A stretch of 64,000 nucleotides of DNA from Streptomyces iconiensis (GTDB lineage Bacteria; Actinomycetota; Actinomycetes; Streptomycetales; Streptomycetaceae). Positions 6,820 to 15,479 of this stretch are shown here, one piece after another. Numbering within the stretch: the first letter of the stretch is position 1; every line of letters begins with the position of its first letter. Under the pieces are notes generated by a model. It was not told the DNA's origin. It was given only the letters and a program-made list of their open reading frames with translations, and made no database searches. Both the position numbers and the translations under genes were made by a program. Location: contig NZ_JANCPR020000006.1 of assembly GCF_028657195.3 (NCBI RefSeq), positions 212,477-276,476 on the forward strand, read 5' to 3'.

Positions 6820-9255
6820 CACCACCGCGCCCGTCCCCTTCGGGTCCTTCTTCTTCTCCGACGGCTCCCGTTGCTGTTCCGGCTTCCACCGTTCCAGGAG
6901 CACCGCCAGCGGTGTCGCGGAGAACACCGTCGAGGCCATGCCCACCGTGACGCCGGCGAGCAGTGCGACGGAGAAGTCCGTCAGCGAGTCGCCGCCCAGC
7001 ACCGCCAGCGCTGCCAGGATGAACATCGCGCCCATACCGGTGTTGATGGTGCGCGGCAGCGTCCGCAGGATCGCCGAGTCCGCGAGGTCGGGCAGGGGCG
7101 GTGCGGCGGAACCGGCCGCGCGGCGCATCCCGCGCAGGCGGTCGAAGACGACGACGGTGTCGTTCACCGAGTACCCGATGACCGTCAGCAGCGCCGCCAG
7201 GAACACGCTGTCCACCGGCTTGCCCAGCCACGCGAACAGCCCGACCACCAGCAGCACGTCCTGCATCATCGCCACCACGGCCGCCGTCGCCATCGTCCAG
7301 CGGAAGCGGATGCTCAAGTAGACGAGTTGCGCGGCCACCGCGATGCAGAGCGCGATCAGCGCCTTGTCGCGCAGCTCGCTGCCCAGGCTCGGGCCCACGA
7401 GCTCGTCCCGCTCGACCTTCACCTCACCGCCCACCGACTCCAGGTCGGTACGGATGCTCTCCTGCTGGTCGTTGGTCAGCTTCTCCGTCCGTACGGTGAT
7501 CCCGTCGTCCCCCGACTCCTGGACGACGGCGCGCGGGAAGCCCGCGTCCGTGACGATCTCGCGCGCCCTGTCCACATCCACCTGCTGGCTGGTGGTGTAC
7601 TCCACCAGCCGTCCGCCGGTGAACTCCACGCCGAACTCCAGCCCGCGCAGCCCGATTCCGGCGAGCGCTGCCAGCACGATCCCGGACATCACGCCGAGCC
7701 ACAGCCCGGGCCTGTGTGCCAGCCGCGGCCTGCGTTCGGCCAGCCACGCCCGTACGCGCGAGGCGCCGGCCATGCCCGTCAGCTTCGGCCGCCGTTCCAC
7801 GAAGCGGCGCCCCACCGCGAAGTCCGCGAGGACGCGCGTGATGACCAGCGCCGAGACCATCGAGGCCAGCACGCCGAGGGAGAGGGTCACGCCGAAGCCC
7901 TTGACCGGGCCCGTCGCGAAGAAGAAGAGCAGTCCTGCGGCCAGCAGCGTCGTCACGTTCGAGTCGATGACCGCGCTGTACGCCTGCTGGAAGCCCGTAC
8001 GCAGCGGCTTGCGCAGATCCCTGCTGCGGTCACGCAGGCTGGGCCGCGTGTACTCCTCGCGGGCCCGCTCGAACACAAGGACGTTCGCGTCCACCGCCAT
8101 CCCGATCGCCAGCACGAAACCGGCCAGCCCCGGCAGGGTGAGCGTGGCCCCGATCGCGACGATCGCCGCGTACGAGATCAGCCCGTACAGGGCCAGCGCG
8201 ACGGTCGCGAGCGCGCCCAGCAGGCGGTAGACCACGATCACGAACAGGCCGGTGCACAGCAGGCCGATGATCGCGGCCTGCGCGCTCGCCTTGATCGCGT
8301 CGGCGCCCAGCGCGGGGCCGACCGTCTGCTGCTCCACCACGTCGACGGGCACCGGCAGGGCCCCGCCCTTGACCAGGGCCGCGAGGTCGTGGGCCTCCTC
8401 GTCGCTGAAGTTGCCCGTGATCTGCGTGGAGCCACCGGCGATACCGGTGCCGCACGCCACGTCGTCCTGGATGTTGGGCGCCGAAATGATCCGGTCGTCC
8501 AGCACGATCGCCACCCGCCGCTTCTGGTCCCCCGACGGCTGGCACGCGGCCTCACCCGTGAGCTTCGCCCACTTGTCGCCCGCCCCGCCCTTGAAGTCGA
8601 CGGTGATGCTCCAGCCGGCGCCCGTCTGGTTGTCGAACTCCGGCTTCGCGTCCTTGACGCCCTCGCCCGTGAGCGCGGACGGCGCCAGGCGCAGGGAGAC
8701 GCCCTTCGCGTCCGGATCGGGCAGCACCTTCGAGTCGTCCTCGCCCTTCCCCTTCTCTCCCTTGTCCCCCTTCTTCTTGTCGCCCTTCTCCCCGGCCTTC
8801 TCGCCGGGTGCCGTCACCCCCTCCACCGGGTGAAAGGTCAACTGGGCCGTGCGGCCGATCACTTCGGCGGCCTCGCGCGGGTCCTGGACGCCGGGCAGCT
8901 CGACCACGATCCGGTTCTCGCCGGACCGCGACAGCGAGGGCTCGGCGACGCCCAGCGCGTCCACGCGCTGCCGCAGCACCTCCAGCGCCCGGTCGGTCGC
9001 TGACCCGTCGGCCTTGATCCCGGGCGCGTCCTTGGTCTCCAGCACGATCTGCGTACCGCCCTTGAGGTCGAGCCCCAGCCGGGCCGGGGTCGTCAGGGCG
9101 AAGAAGAGGGAGACGCCCACCACGGCGAACGCCACCAGCGCCCGCCACAGCGGCGCGCGCGAACGTTTCGGGGTACGGGAAACCCCCGGCTTACCGGCCT
9201 TTCCTGATGCTCCGGACCTACGGGAAGGACGGGATGTACTCGGTGTACGGGACAA
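6817..9255 (-). CDS. secDF: fused protein translocase subunit SecDF
   Basis: SecD and SecF are joined in one chain of about 812 residues. The SecD half has the N-terminal membrane anchor, the GLDLKGG D1 motif, the large P1 periplasmic domain, and the D4-type GMAVDANVLVFERAREE with five further membrane segments. The SecF half has FGVEFTGGRL and YSVNDTVVVFDRLRG. SecDF uses the proton gradient to assist late steps of Sec export. The P1 domain carries an insert rich in Lys, Glu, Gly and Asp (+ strand about 8700-8810). I prefer the TTG start at 9255, with GGAG just upstream, over the ATG at 9333, whose extra 26 residues are Cys/Arg-rich and unlike a leader. Separate secD and secF genes usually also exist in Streptomyces, so this is probably an extra copy. 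Confidence 0.93.
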   Translation of the reverse strand: MSRTPSTSRPSRRSGASGKAGKPGVSRTPKRSRAPLWRALVAFAVVGVSLFFALTTPARLGLDLKGGTQIVLETKDAPGIKADGSATDRALEVLRQRVDALGVAEPSLSRSGENRIVVELPGVQDPREAAEVIGRTAQLTFHPVEGVTAPGEKAGEKGDKKKGDKGEKGKGEDDSKVLPDPDAKGVSLRLAPSALTGEGVKDAKPEFDNQTGAGWSITVDFKGGAGDKWAKLTGEAACQPSGDQKRRVAIVLDDRIISAPNIQDDVACGTGIAGGSTQITGNFSDEEAHDLAALVKGGALPVPVDVVEQQTVGPALGADAIKASAQAAIIGLLCTGLFVIVVYRLLGALATVALALYGLISYAAIVAIGATLTLPGLAGFVLAIGMAVDANVLVFERAREEYTRPSLRDRSRDLRKPLRTGFQQAYSAVIDSNVTTLLAAGLLFFFATGPVKGFGVTLSLGVLASMVSALVITRVLADFAVGRRFVERRPKLTGMAGASRVRAWLAERRPRLAHRPGLWLGVMSGIVLAALAGIGLRGLEFGVEFTGGRLVEYTTSQQVDVDRAREIVTDAGFPRAVVQESGDDGITVRTEKLTNDQQESIRTDLESVGGEVKVERDELVGPSLGSELRDKALIALCIAVAAQLVYLSIRFRWTMATAAVVAMMQDVLLVVGLFAWLGKPVDSVFLAALLTVIGYSVNDTVVVFDRLRGMRRAAGSAAPPLPDLADSAILRTLPRTINTGMGAMFILAALAVLGGDSLTDFSVALLAGVTVGMASTVFSATPLAVLLERWKPEQQREPSEKKKDPKGTGAVV

Positions 9256-9478
9256 GACGGCTCCACGTGAACAGAGCGCGCCACGGGCAGCACAGCAGCG
9301 GCACGTGCGCGCGAGAACAGGGGCTGCCTGCACAGGGGCGGTGAAGCGCGCGGCGGAGAGAAAGGTCCACCGCAGCGCCGTGCGACGGCGCGTGACGGCG
9401 CGAGTGGAGCCCGGCGGAAGCGGGGCAAGCCGTCAGCGTGACGTCCGGTTCACCGGCAGTGAGCAGGCAAGGGGCTCG

Positions 9479-9889
9479 TCAACTGCTCGGCGTGGAAGGA
9501 GGCCCGCGCGGAGCGCGCGGGGAGTGTGCGGGGCGGGGCGGTGCCCGCTCCTGGCGGGGGGTGACGGCCGCCCGGCCCGCCAGCACGGGCGGGGCACCGT
9601 GCGCGGCGGCAAGCAGCGCGGGCGGGTGTGCGGGGTGCGCCGGGGGCCGCACCTCATGGGGGGCCGTGGCCGTCGCGTCCTGCGCGGCGACCGTGCGCCG
9701 CAGCTCCTGGCGGGAGTGTGTCTGGCGTGCGTGCCCGCCCTGCTGGGAGCCGCTGGCCGCCGTGGCGTTGACCGGCGCGTGCGCCGCACCGGCACCCGAG
9801 GCTCCGGACGCCGCGCCGGCGAGCAGCAGAAGCGTGCCCCAGACGAGGGCGAGAAACACGGAGAGTGAACGCCGCAGACGCTGACGCAT
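9479..9889 (-). CDS. small exported protein of unknown function
   Basis: This predicted 136-residue protein starts MRQRLRRSLSVFLALVWGTLLLLAGAASGASGAGAA, a textbook Arg-positive, hydrophobic signal peptide with Ala-x-Ala sites. The rest is Ala/Pro/Arg/His-rich and probably unstructured. GGGGGAG sits 4 bases before the ATG and third codon positions are G/C-rich, which support a real gene. No domain is recognised. It lies between secDF and the DUF2277 gene on the same strand. The C-terminal third is low complexity, so the exact product is uncertain. Confidence 0.55.
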   Translation of the reverse strand: MRQRLRRSLSVFLALVWGTLLLLAGAASGASGAGAAHAPVNATAASGSQQGGHARQTHSRQELRRTVAAQDATATAPHEVRPPAHPAHPPALLAAAHGAPPVLAGRAAVTPRQERAPPRPAHSPRAPRGPPSTPSS

Positions 9890-9981
9890 CCGGCTCCCCC
9901 TTCTCCGCCTTCTCCGCGGTAGTCGCTCCGGTACCAGGGCCGGTCGTGACGGCTCACCCTAGATGACCCGCGCGCTACGGG

Positions 9982-10266
9982 TCAGTCGCGGTCGGCCCCC
10001 GTTCGGGTCCTGACCTCGCCGCCCTCGCCCTCACCGCCGCCTCCGCTGCCTCCGCCGCTTCCACCGCGTACGACGAGCGCGTCCAGCAGCTCCTCGGTCG
10101 CGGCCGTGATCCGCTCGACGGCCAGGTCGAAGGCGGCGGCGTTGTGGGCGGCCGGCTGCCGGAATCCGGAGACCTTGCGGACGTACTGGAGCGCGGCTGC
10201 GCGCACCTCGTCCTCGGTGACGGATTCGGCGTAGGGCGGACGCAGCGTCCTGATGCTTCTGCACAT
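9982..10266 (-). CDS. DUF2277 domain protein
   Basis: This 94-residue protein starts MCRSIRTLRPP, the diagnostic beginning of DUF2277 proteins. It then has the conserved block VRAAALQYVRKVSGFRQPA and AFDLAVERITAATEELLDAL. The C-terminal 25 residues are Gly/Ser/Glu-rich and variable. The function of the family is unknown; the N-terminal Cys is conserved. The longer open frame upstream is antisense to the next gene, so the ATG at 10266 is the sensible start. Confidence 0.85.
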   Translation of the reverse strand: MCRSIRTLRPPYAESVTEDEVRAAALQYVRKVSGFRQPAAHNAAAFDLAVERITAATEELLDALVVRGGSGGGSGGGGEGEGGEVRTRTGADRD

Positions 10267-10452
10267 ACCGCCGACGGTACGTTCACGCCGCGTGAGAGGG
10301 GAGCCCAGCGACGGCCCCGGCGCTTGTCCCGTGCGCCCGTTCGGGTGACGAGGAGTACCATGAAACTGCCGTGACGTGCGTATATGTCGCTTACGCACCC
10401 ACCCGGAACCGTGCGCTCGCGGGCGTACCGGTGGTGTGAAGGGAGGCGGGCC

Positions 10453-10923
10453 ATGCAGACGATCTCGGGGCTGCTCGGTGAGCTGACACCGGAGCAGCGT
10501 GAACGGTTGCGCGCGCTGGGGCATGAGGTGTCGTTCGACGCCGGTGACCGGATCTTCGAGGAGGGCGGCAGGGCCGACCGCTTCTGGATCCTGCACACCG
10601 GGTCGGCCACGCTCGACATGCATGTGCCGGGGCACAGGGATGTCGTCATCGACCACGTCAGGCACGGCGAACTGCTGGGCTGGCACTGGATGTTCAAGCC
10701 CTACGTGTGGACGCTGGGCGCACAGGCGGAGAGCCCGGTGCGCGCCCTGGAGTTCGACGCCAAGTCCGTACGCGTGCTGTGCGACGAGGACCTGGAACTC
10801 GGGCTCACCCTCACCCGCGCCGTCGCCTCCACCATCGGCGACAGGCTCCAGCGCTCACGCGCCCGGCTGATCGACCTCTTCGGCCCGTACGCACCGAGGG
10901 ACCACACGCCCGGAGCCGTCTGA
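10453..10923 (+). CDS. stand-alone cyclic-nucleotide-binding (Crp-like) domain protein
   Basis: This protein of about 156 residues consists of a single cNMP-binding beta-barrel: SFDAGDRIFEEGGRADRFWILHTGSATLDM, then GELLGWHWMF, where CRP proteins have the phosphate-binding GE..G(E/A)... loop, then a C-terminal helix. There is no C-terminal helix-turn-helix, so it is not a classical DNA-binding CRP. It may be a ligand-responsive adaptor (inference). GGGAGG lies about 8 bases before the ATG at 10453; an upstream ATG at 10384 lacks a ribosome-binding site. The stop codon lies within an 18-bp tandem repeat. Confidence 0.82.
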   Translation: MQTISGLLGELTPEQRERLRALGHEVSFDAGDRIFEEGGRADRFWILHTGSATLDMHVPGHRDVVIDHVRHGELLGWHWMFKPYVWTLGAQAESPVRALEFDAKSVRVLCDEDLELGLTLTRAVASTIGDRLQRSRARLIDLFGPYAPRDHTPGAV

Positions 10924-10960
10924 CCGCCCGGAGCGGTCTGACCGCCCGGAGCGGACCGAG
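10907..10960. repeat. 18-bp tandem repeat spanning a stop codon
   Basis: CGCCCGGAGCCGTCTGAC (10907-10924) is repeated almost exactly at 10925-10942, with a third partial copy from 10943. The first copy contains the TGA stop (10921-10923) of the cyclic-nucleotide-binding gene. Confidence 0.8.
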
Positions 10961-11014
10961 CAGAGCCCTTCGGTCCGACCCCGCTCCCGCCCGCCAGCCC
11001 CGTCCGTCCGTCCG

Positions 11015-12037
11015 TCAGCGCGTGCGGGCCGTGAACGGGCTGATCCGGCCCGCCATCATCGCCGCGAGCCCGTTCACGGCGCTCAGCTCGGGCTGCTCCG
11101 CCAGGTGCACGGACATGCCGGTGGCGTCCCGCAGCCGCTCGTCCAGGCCCGGCAGCAGCGCGCTGCCGCCGGTCAGCACCATGCCGCGCTGGGCGAGGTC
11201 GGCCACCAGGTCGGGCGGGCAGCGGTGCAGCACCGAGCGGATGGTGTCGGTGAGTCCTGTCAGCGGGGGCTGGATGGCGGTGCGTACGTCGTCAGGGTCG
11301 ATGCAGACCGTGCGCGCGAGCCCCGTCACCACGTCCCGCCCGAGCACCTCGGCTCTGTCGGCGACGTCCACGCCCCCGGTCAGCGCCAGGTGCAGGGGGC
11401 GTACGGCCTGGTTGGGCAGGAGCAGTTCGTGCCGGTTGCGTACGTACTCCACGACCGCGTGGTGAATGGTGTCGCCGCCCAGGCCGACCGTTCCCGCGGC
11501 GACGATCGAGCCCAGCGAGAGCACGGCGACCTGGGTGGTGGCGGCGCCGCAGACCAGGATCATCGCGGCCTCGGGGCGTTCGACGGGCAGCCCGCAGCCG
11601 ATACCGGCCGCCGTCGGGGTGTCCACCAGCTCCACGCGGCGCGCGCCCACACCGGTCAGCGTCTCCACGGTGGCCCGGCGTGCCAACGGGTCGGCGTCGT
11701 GCGGGATGGTGGCCACGGCGCGCAGCAGCACCCTGCGCCGCCGCAGGCCCTGCAGCTTCTCCCCGACGAGCGCCCTGAGCATGCGCCGCGCCATGTCGAT
11801 GTCCACGACGGTGCCGCCCGAGACGGGCCTGACGACCCGGATGTGCTGCGGGGTCCTCCCGGCCATCCGGGCCGCCGCCTCGCCGACGGCGATGAGGGCG
11901 CCCGTGCTGGTGTTCACGGCGACGACGGACGGCTCGTCGACGATGAGCCCCGCCCCCTTCACCTGGACGCGGGTCCTGGCCGCGCCCAGATCTACGGCGA
12001 TGGAGCAGCGGATCAGGTCCTCAAGGCTGGAGCTCAT
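11015..12037 (-). CDS. MreB-like actin homologue with degenerate nucleotide-binding motifs
   Basis: This 340-residue protein follows MreB/Mbl from end to end: AVDLGAARTRVQVKG...EPSVVA (phosphate-1 loop, residues 15-40), VVRPVSGG, and LTGGSALLPGL (adenosine loop, near residue 300). The phosphate-2 loop, usually DIGGGTT, reads VCGAATT (162-168), and the EEP of the catalytic segment reads VDTP (138-141). ATP hydrolysis may therefore be impaired (inference). True MreB in Streptomyces sits in a cell-wall cluster with mreC and mreD; this copy has no such neighbours. From memory, S. coelicolor has a third, divergent MreB-type gene (SCO6166) that this resembles. Confidence 0.85.
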   Translation of the reverse strand: MSSSLEDLIRCSIAVDLGAARTRVQVKGAGLIVDEPSVVAVNTSTGALIAVGEAAARMAGRTPQHIRVVRPVSGGTVVDIDMARRMLRALVGEKLQGLRRRRVLLRAVATIPHDADPLARRATVETLTGVGARRVELVDTPTAAGIGCGLPVERPEAAMILVCGAATTQVAVLSLGSIVAAGTVGLGGDTIHHAVVEYVRNRHELLLPNQAVRPLHLALTGGVDVADRAEVLGRDVVTGLARTVCIDPDDVRTAIQPPLTGLTDTIRSVLHRCPPDLVADLAQRGMVLTGGSALLPGLDERLRDATGMSVHLAEQPELSAVNGLAAMMAGRISPFTARTR

Positions 12038-12187
12038 GGCGCGCGGGTCCTTCCCGGGAGGCGGTGACGGCCTGTGGACCGTCCGCCGGACGGTCCACTG
12101 CTCAGCGTGTGCCGTTCAGGACGGGCGCGCGCGCCGGAGTGGCCCGGGCGGGTGAGAGGGGCCGTACCGGGGCCTGTTGAGGAGGTG

Positions 12188-14089
12188 TCAGGCGAGCGCC
12201 ACCGGGCTCGGTTCGCCCTTGCCGCCCTCGCCCTCGCTGAACTGCGTACGGTGCAGCTCCTCGTACCGCCCGCCGCGCGCGAGGAGTTCGGCGTGCGTGC
12301 CCTGTTCCACGATGCGGCCCTCTTCCATGACGAGGATCAGGTCGGCTGCCCGTACGGTCGAGAGCCGGTGCGCGATCACGAGGGACGTACGGCCCTCCAG
12401 CGCCTCGCCCAGCGCCTCCTGCACGGCGGCCTCCGAGGTGGAGTCCAGATGCGCAGTCGCCTCGTCGAGCAGGACGACACAGGGCTGAGCCAGCAGCAGC
12501 CGCGCGATCGTCAGCCGCTGGCGCTCGCCGCCGGAGAGGCGGTAGCCGCGCTCGCCGACGAGGGTGTCGAGGCCGTCGGGCAGCGAGGCGACGAGCCCGT
12601 CGAGCCGCGCCCTGCGCAGCGCGGCCCACAGTTCGTCGTCGGTGGCCTCCGGGCGGGGCAGCAGCAGGTTGGCCCGGATGGTGTCGTGGAAGAGGTGCCC
12701 GTCCTGGGTGACCATGCCGAGCGTGCGGCGCAGCCCGGCCGCGCTCACGTCGCGTACGTCCTTGCCGCCGAGGCGCACGGCGCCGCTGTCGACGTCGTAG
12801 AGCCGGGGCGCGAGGGCGGCGAGCGTGGACTTGCCCGCGCCGGAGGAGCCGACGAGCGCGACCATCTGGCCGGGCTCTGCGCGGAACGAGATGCCGTGCA
12901 GCACCTCTTCACCGCCCCGGGTGTCGAGGGTGGCGACCTCTTCCAGCGAGGCGAGGGAGACCTTGTCGGCCGAGGGGTAGCTGAAGCGGACGTCGTCGAA
13001 CTCGATGGAGACCGGCCCTTCGGGCAGCTCCTCGGCGTCCTCCTTCTCCTCGATGAGCGGCTTGAGGTCGAGCACCTCGAAGACCCGCTGGAAGCTGACG
13101 AGCGCGCTCATCACCTCGACGCGTGCGCTGGCCAGTGCGGTCAGGGGTGCGTAGAGCCGGGTGAGGAGCAGTGCGAGGGACACGACGGCGCCGGGCTCCA
13201 GGCTGCCGCGCAGGGCGTAGAAGCCGCCGAGGCCGTAGACGACGGCGAGGGCGAGCGCTGCGACGAGGGTCAGCGCGGTGAAGAAGACCTCCTGCACCAT
13301 CGCGGTGCGTACCCCGATGTCCCGTACACGGTCGGCCCGTTGCGCGAAGGCGGCCGACTCCTCGCGCGGCCGGCCGAAGAGCTTGACGAGGGTGGCGCCG
13401 GGCGCGGAGAAGCGCTCGGTCATCTGGGTGCTCATCATCGCGTTGTGGTTGGCCCGTTCACGCTCCAGGCGGGCCAGCCGTGCGCCCATCTTCCGTGCGG
13501 GCAGCACGAAGACGGGGAGCAGCGCGAGGGCGATGAGGGTGATCTGCCAGGAGAGGTTGATCATCACGACGAGCGTGAGCAGCAGCGTGACGAGGTTGCC
13601 GAAGACCTCGGACAGGGTGCTGCTGAAGGCCCGCTGGGCGCCGATCACATCGTTGTTGAGGCGGCTGACGAGGGCGCCTGTGCGGGTGCGGGTGAAGAAG
13701 GCGACGGGCATCCGCTGCACGTGGTCGTAGACCGCGGTACGCAGGTCGAGGATGAGGCCCTCGCCGACGCGGGCCGAGAGCCAGCGGGCGAGCACGCCGA
13801 CGCCGGCCTCGGTGACGGCGATGAGCGCGATGATCCCGGCGAGCCAGAGGACGGTGCCGGCGGCGTCGCCCCGCACGATGGCGTTCACCACGCGCCCGGC
13901 GAGCAGCGGGGTGGCGACGGTCAGGGCCGCGAGCACGCTGCTGAGCAGCAGGAACGCGACCAGCTTCCGGTGGTGGCGGTGGGCGAAGCGGTAGATGCGG
14001 CGGACCGTTGCCACGTCGAACGGATGCTGGTCCTGGTAGGTGTGCTTCGAGTTGTAGAGCGCGTTCCACGCGGTCATCTCCATGCTCAT
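12188..14089 (-). CDS. ABC transporter, fused permease and ATPase (exporter type)
   Basis: This 633-residue half-transporter has six membrane helices in roughly residues 35-330 and a C-terminal ATPase domain. The ATPase shows Walker A GSSGAGKS, signature LSGGERQRL, Walker B VVLLDEATAHLD and the H-loop AHRLSTV. The fold is that of type IV multidrug/lipid exporters, which act as dimers. Several ATG codons cluster at the start (14089, 14083, 14077) with no good ribosome-binding site. The promoter-like elements lie so close that the transcript may be leaderless. The substrate is unknown. No partner half-transporter is adjacent, so a homodimer is likely. Confidence 0.93.
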   Translation of the reverse strand: MSMEMTAWNALYNSKHTYQDQHPFDVATVRRIYRFAHRHHRKLVAFLLLSSVLAALTVATPLLAGRVVNAIVRGDAAGTVLWLAGIIALIAVTEAGVGVLARWLSARVGEGLILDLRTAVYDHVQRMPVAFFTRTRTGALVSRLNNDVIGAQRAFSSTLSEVFGNLVTLLLTLVVMINLSWQITLIALALLPVFVLPARKMGARLARLERERANHNAMMSTQMTERFSAPGATLVKLFGRPREESAAFAQRADRVRDIGVRTAMVQEVFFTALTLVAALALAVVYGLGGFYALRGSLEPGAVVSLALLLTRLYAPLTALASARVEVMSALVSFQRVFEVLDLKPLIEEKEDAEELPEGPVSIEFDDVRFSYPSADKVSLASLEEVATLDTRGGEEVLHGISFRAEPGQMVALVGSSGAGKSTLAALAPRLYDVDSGAVRLGGKDVRDVSAAGLRRTLGMVTQDGHLFHDTIRANLLLPRPEATDDELWAALRRARLDGLVASLPDGLDTLVGERGYRLSGGERQRLTIARLLLAQPCVVLLDEATAHLDSTSEAAVQEALGEALEGRTSLVIAHRLSTVRAADLILVMEEGRIVEQGTHAELLARGGRYEELHRTQFSEGEGGKGEPSPVALA

Positions 14090-14097
14090 ACCGGGAA

Positions 14098-14126
14098 GGT
14101 AGAACTTGAAGTGAGATTTAAGTCAA
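14098..14126 (-). promoter_or_regulatory. candidate promoter/operator of the ABC exporter
   Basis: On the - strand TTGACT (14126-14121) is followed after 17 bp by TCTACC, placing the transcription start almost at the ATG (14089). The same stretch, TTGACTTAAATC then TCACTTCAA, is an imperfect inverted repeat resembling MarR-family operators. The -10 match is poor. Confidence 0.35.
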
Positions 14127-14308
14127 CAGTGTGACCGTGCGGCGCGGAAGACGGCCCGGACAGGTGGACGGGGTGTCTCCTGCGTCCCCGGGGGTGGAGA
14201 GGGGCGGAACGCCTCTCACGCGGTCGCCGTCCAAGACCCCGCGTGACGACCGCAGAGCAGTGCGCTACCCGCTTTGACCGGCTGTGATGGCCTCACGACA
14301 GGCCGTCG

Positions 14309-14354
14309 TGCACGTGCATCGGCACATGCATGAGCACGTGAACGCGGTTATGAT
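14309..14354 (+). promoter_or_regulatory. upstream region of the DUF397 gene with CACGTG palindromes
   Basis: The 334-bp gap 14090-14423 holds no gene. It contains the 10-bp palindrome TGCACGTGCA (14309-14318), a second CACGTG core (14335-14340) 24 bp further on, and a -10-like TATGAT (14349-14354). The TGCACGTGCA palindrome recurs at 15480-15489, upstream of the XRE gene. Confidence 0.45.
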
Positions 14355-14423
14355 CCCGGGCAGTTGACAGTTTTCCGACTGCTCAGCCCGCACCCCCACA
14401 CCTGACTAGTCCGGGAGATCCAA

Positions 14424-14663
14424 GTGCCTCACGCGTACAACGGCATGGCCGCCAGGGACCTCCAGGGGGTCTCGTGGCGAAAGAGCCGGCACAGCAACTC
14501 GCAGGGAACCTGCGTCGAGTTCGCCAAGCTGCCGGACGGAGACGTCGCCGTGCGCAACTCGCGCTTCCCCGACGGACCCGCACTCGTCTACACCCCCGCG
14601 GAAATGGAGGCGATGCTGCTCGGCATCAAGGACGGAGAGTTCGACTACCTGATACGCGACTGA
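14424..14663 (+). CDS. DUF397 domain protein
   Basis: This 79-residue protein contains the DUF397 core WRKSRHSNSQGTCVEFAKLPDG and VAVRNSRFPDGPALVYTPAE. GGGAG is 8 bases before the GTG start. In streptomycetes DUF397 proteins are almost always encoded beside XRE-type DUF5753 regulators, like WhiJ and its neighbour, and the pair often influences development or antibiotic production. A regulator of that type is present 0.9 kb downstream (15584), with an ATPase gene between them on the other strand. The molecular activity of DUF397 is not established. Confidence 0.9.
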   Translation: MPHAYNGMAARDLQGVSWRKSRHSNSQGTCVEFAKLPDGDVAVRNSRFPDGPALVYTPAEMEAMLLGIKDGEFDYLIRD

Positions 14664-14746
14664 CTACGCCGGGCCGCGGCCACGGACGCTTCCCGGAGAC
14701 CCCGGACCTGTCTGTCGGTCCGCCGCTCGCGGCGAACCCAGGGCGC

Positions 14747-15304
14747 TCATACCGGCCGGAGCCGGAAGAGCGCCCACACGATTTTCCCGGCCAGCGGCCC
14801 CGAGAGCGGGTGCCAGCCCCAGTTGTCGCTGAAGGAGTCGACGAGGCACAGTCCTCTGCCCGACTCGGCGGCGAAGCCCGCCAGTTCCGCGAAATCGGCG
14901 GTTCCGTCGTCCTCCGCCGCCGGAGCGGCAGTCACGGCCGTGGTGTCCGGCGGCTTGCTGCTGGGGTCACGTACGGCACACACCAGCCGGGCGGACCAGC
15001 GCATCAGATGCAGCCTGACAGGCGGGTCGCCCTCGTCCCCCGACGCCGCCCCGTGATCGGCGCCGGGGGTCAGGCCGTGCCGCATGGCATTGGTCACCAA
15101 TTCGGAGACAACCAGCGCCACGTCATCGAATTCCTCGGTGATCTCCCAGCGTTGGAGCGTTCTGCGGGTGAAGTCCCGGGCGCTCTTGACCGCTTCGTAG
15201 CGCGGCGGCAGCGCACAGGAGGCGGAACCGGACACGGAGGCGGCGTCCAGCATGGGGAGGCCCTGCCATAAGGGCTCCAGCACCGTTGATCCCTCGGTCC
15301 CCAT
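14747..15304 (-). CDS. HATPase / anti-sigma-factor-like ATP-binding protein
   Basis: This 185-residue protein carries a GHKL ATPase fold of the RsbW/SpoIIAB type. The N-box is VVSELVTNAMRHG, the G1-like motif is ESGRGLCLVDSFSDNWGW, and a C-terminal KIVWALFRL strand follows. An acidic, Ala/Pro-rich insert lies between the boxes. Such proteins are very common in Streptomyces and often pair with sigma or anti-anti-sigma factors, though their partners are seldom known. AGGAG is placed 9 bases before the ATG. It is encoded divergently from the XRE gene and convergent with DUF397, making a three-gene module. Confidence 0.88.
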   Translation of the reverse strand: MGTEGSTVLEPLWQGLPMLDAASVSGSASCALPPRYEAVKSARDFTRRTLQRWEITEEFDDVALVVSELVTNAMRHGLTPGADHGAASGDEGDPPVRLHLMRWSARLVCAVRDPSSKPPDTTAVTAAPAAEDDGTADFAELAGFAAESGRGLCLVDSFSDNWGWHPLSGPLAGKIVWALFRLRPV

Positions 15305-15479
15305 GACGGGCCACTCCTGGCGTTAGCGGCAGTGATGATCCTGTGTGGATCCTGTCGGCTGTGCTCCCCCGCCTGGCGCGGGCGCCAAAGTGCTCCGCGT
15401 ACCCGTCAACTGACATGGCACTGGGTGCACTTGTGCGATCCCCATGGTTCCCAATGCCCACAGCAGATGCAAGGGCAGA

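Noticed and set aside
6308..9003. Long + strand frames across the repeat gap and secDF
   Set aside because: Low-complexity His/Arg/Ala sequence over repeats and antisense to secDF; no ribosome-binding site.
12074..14134. 686-residue + strand frame
   Set aside because: Antisense to the ABC exporter, whose Walker and signature motifs are clear on the other strand.
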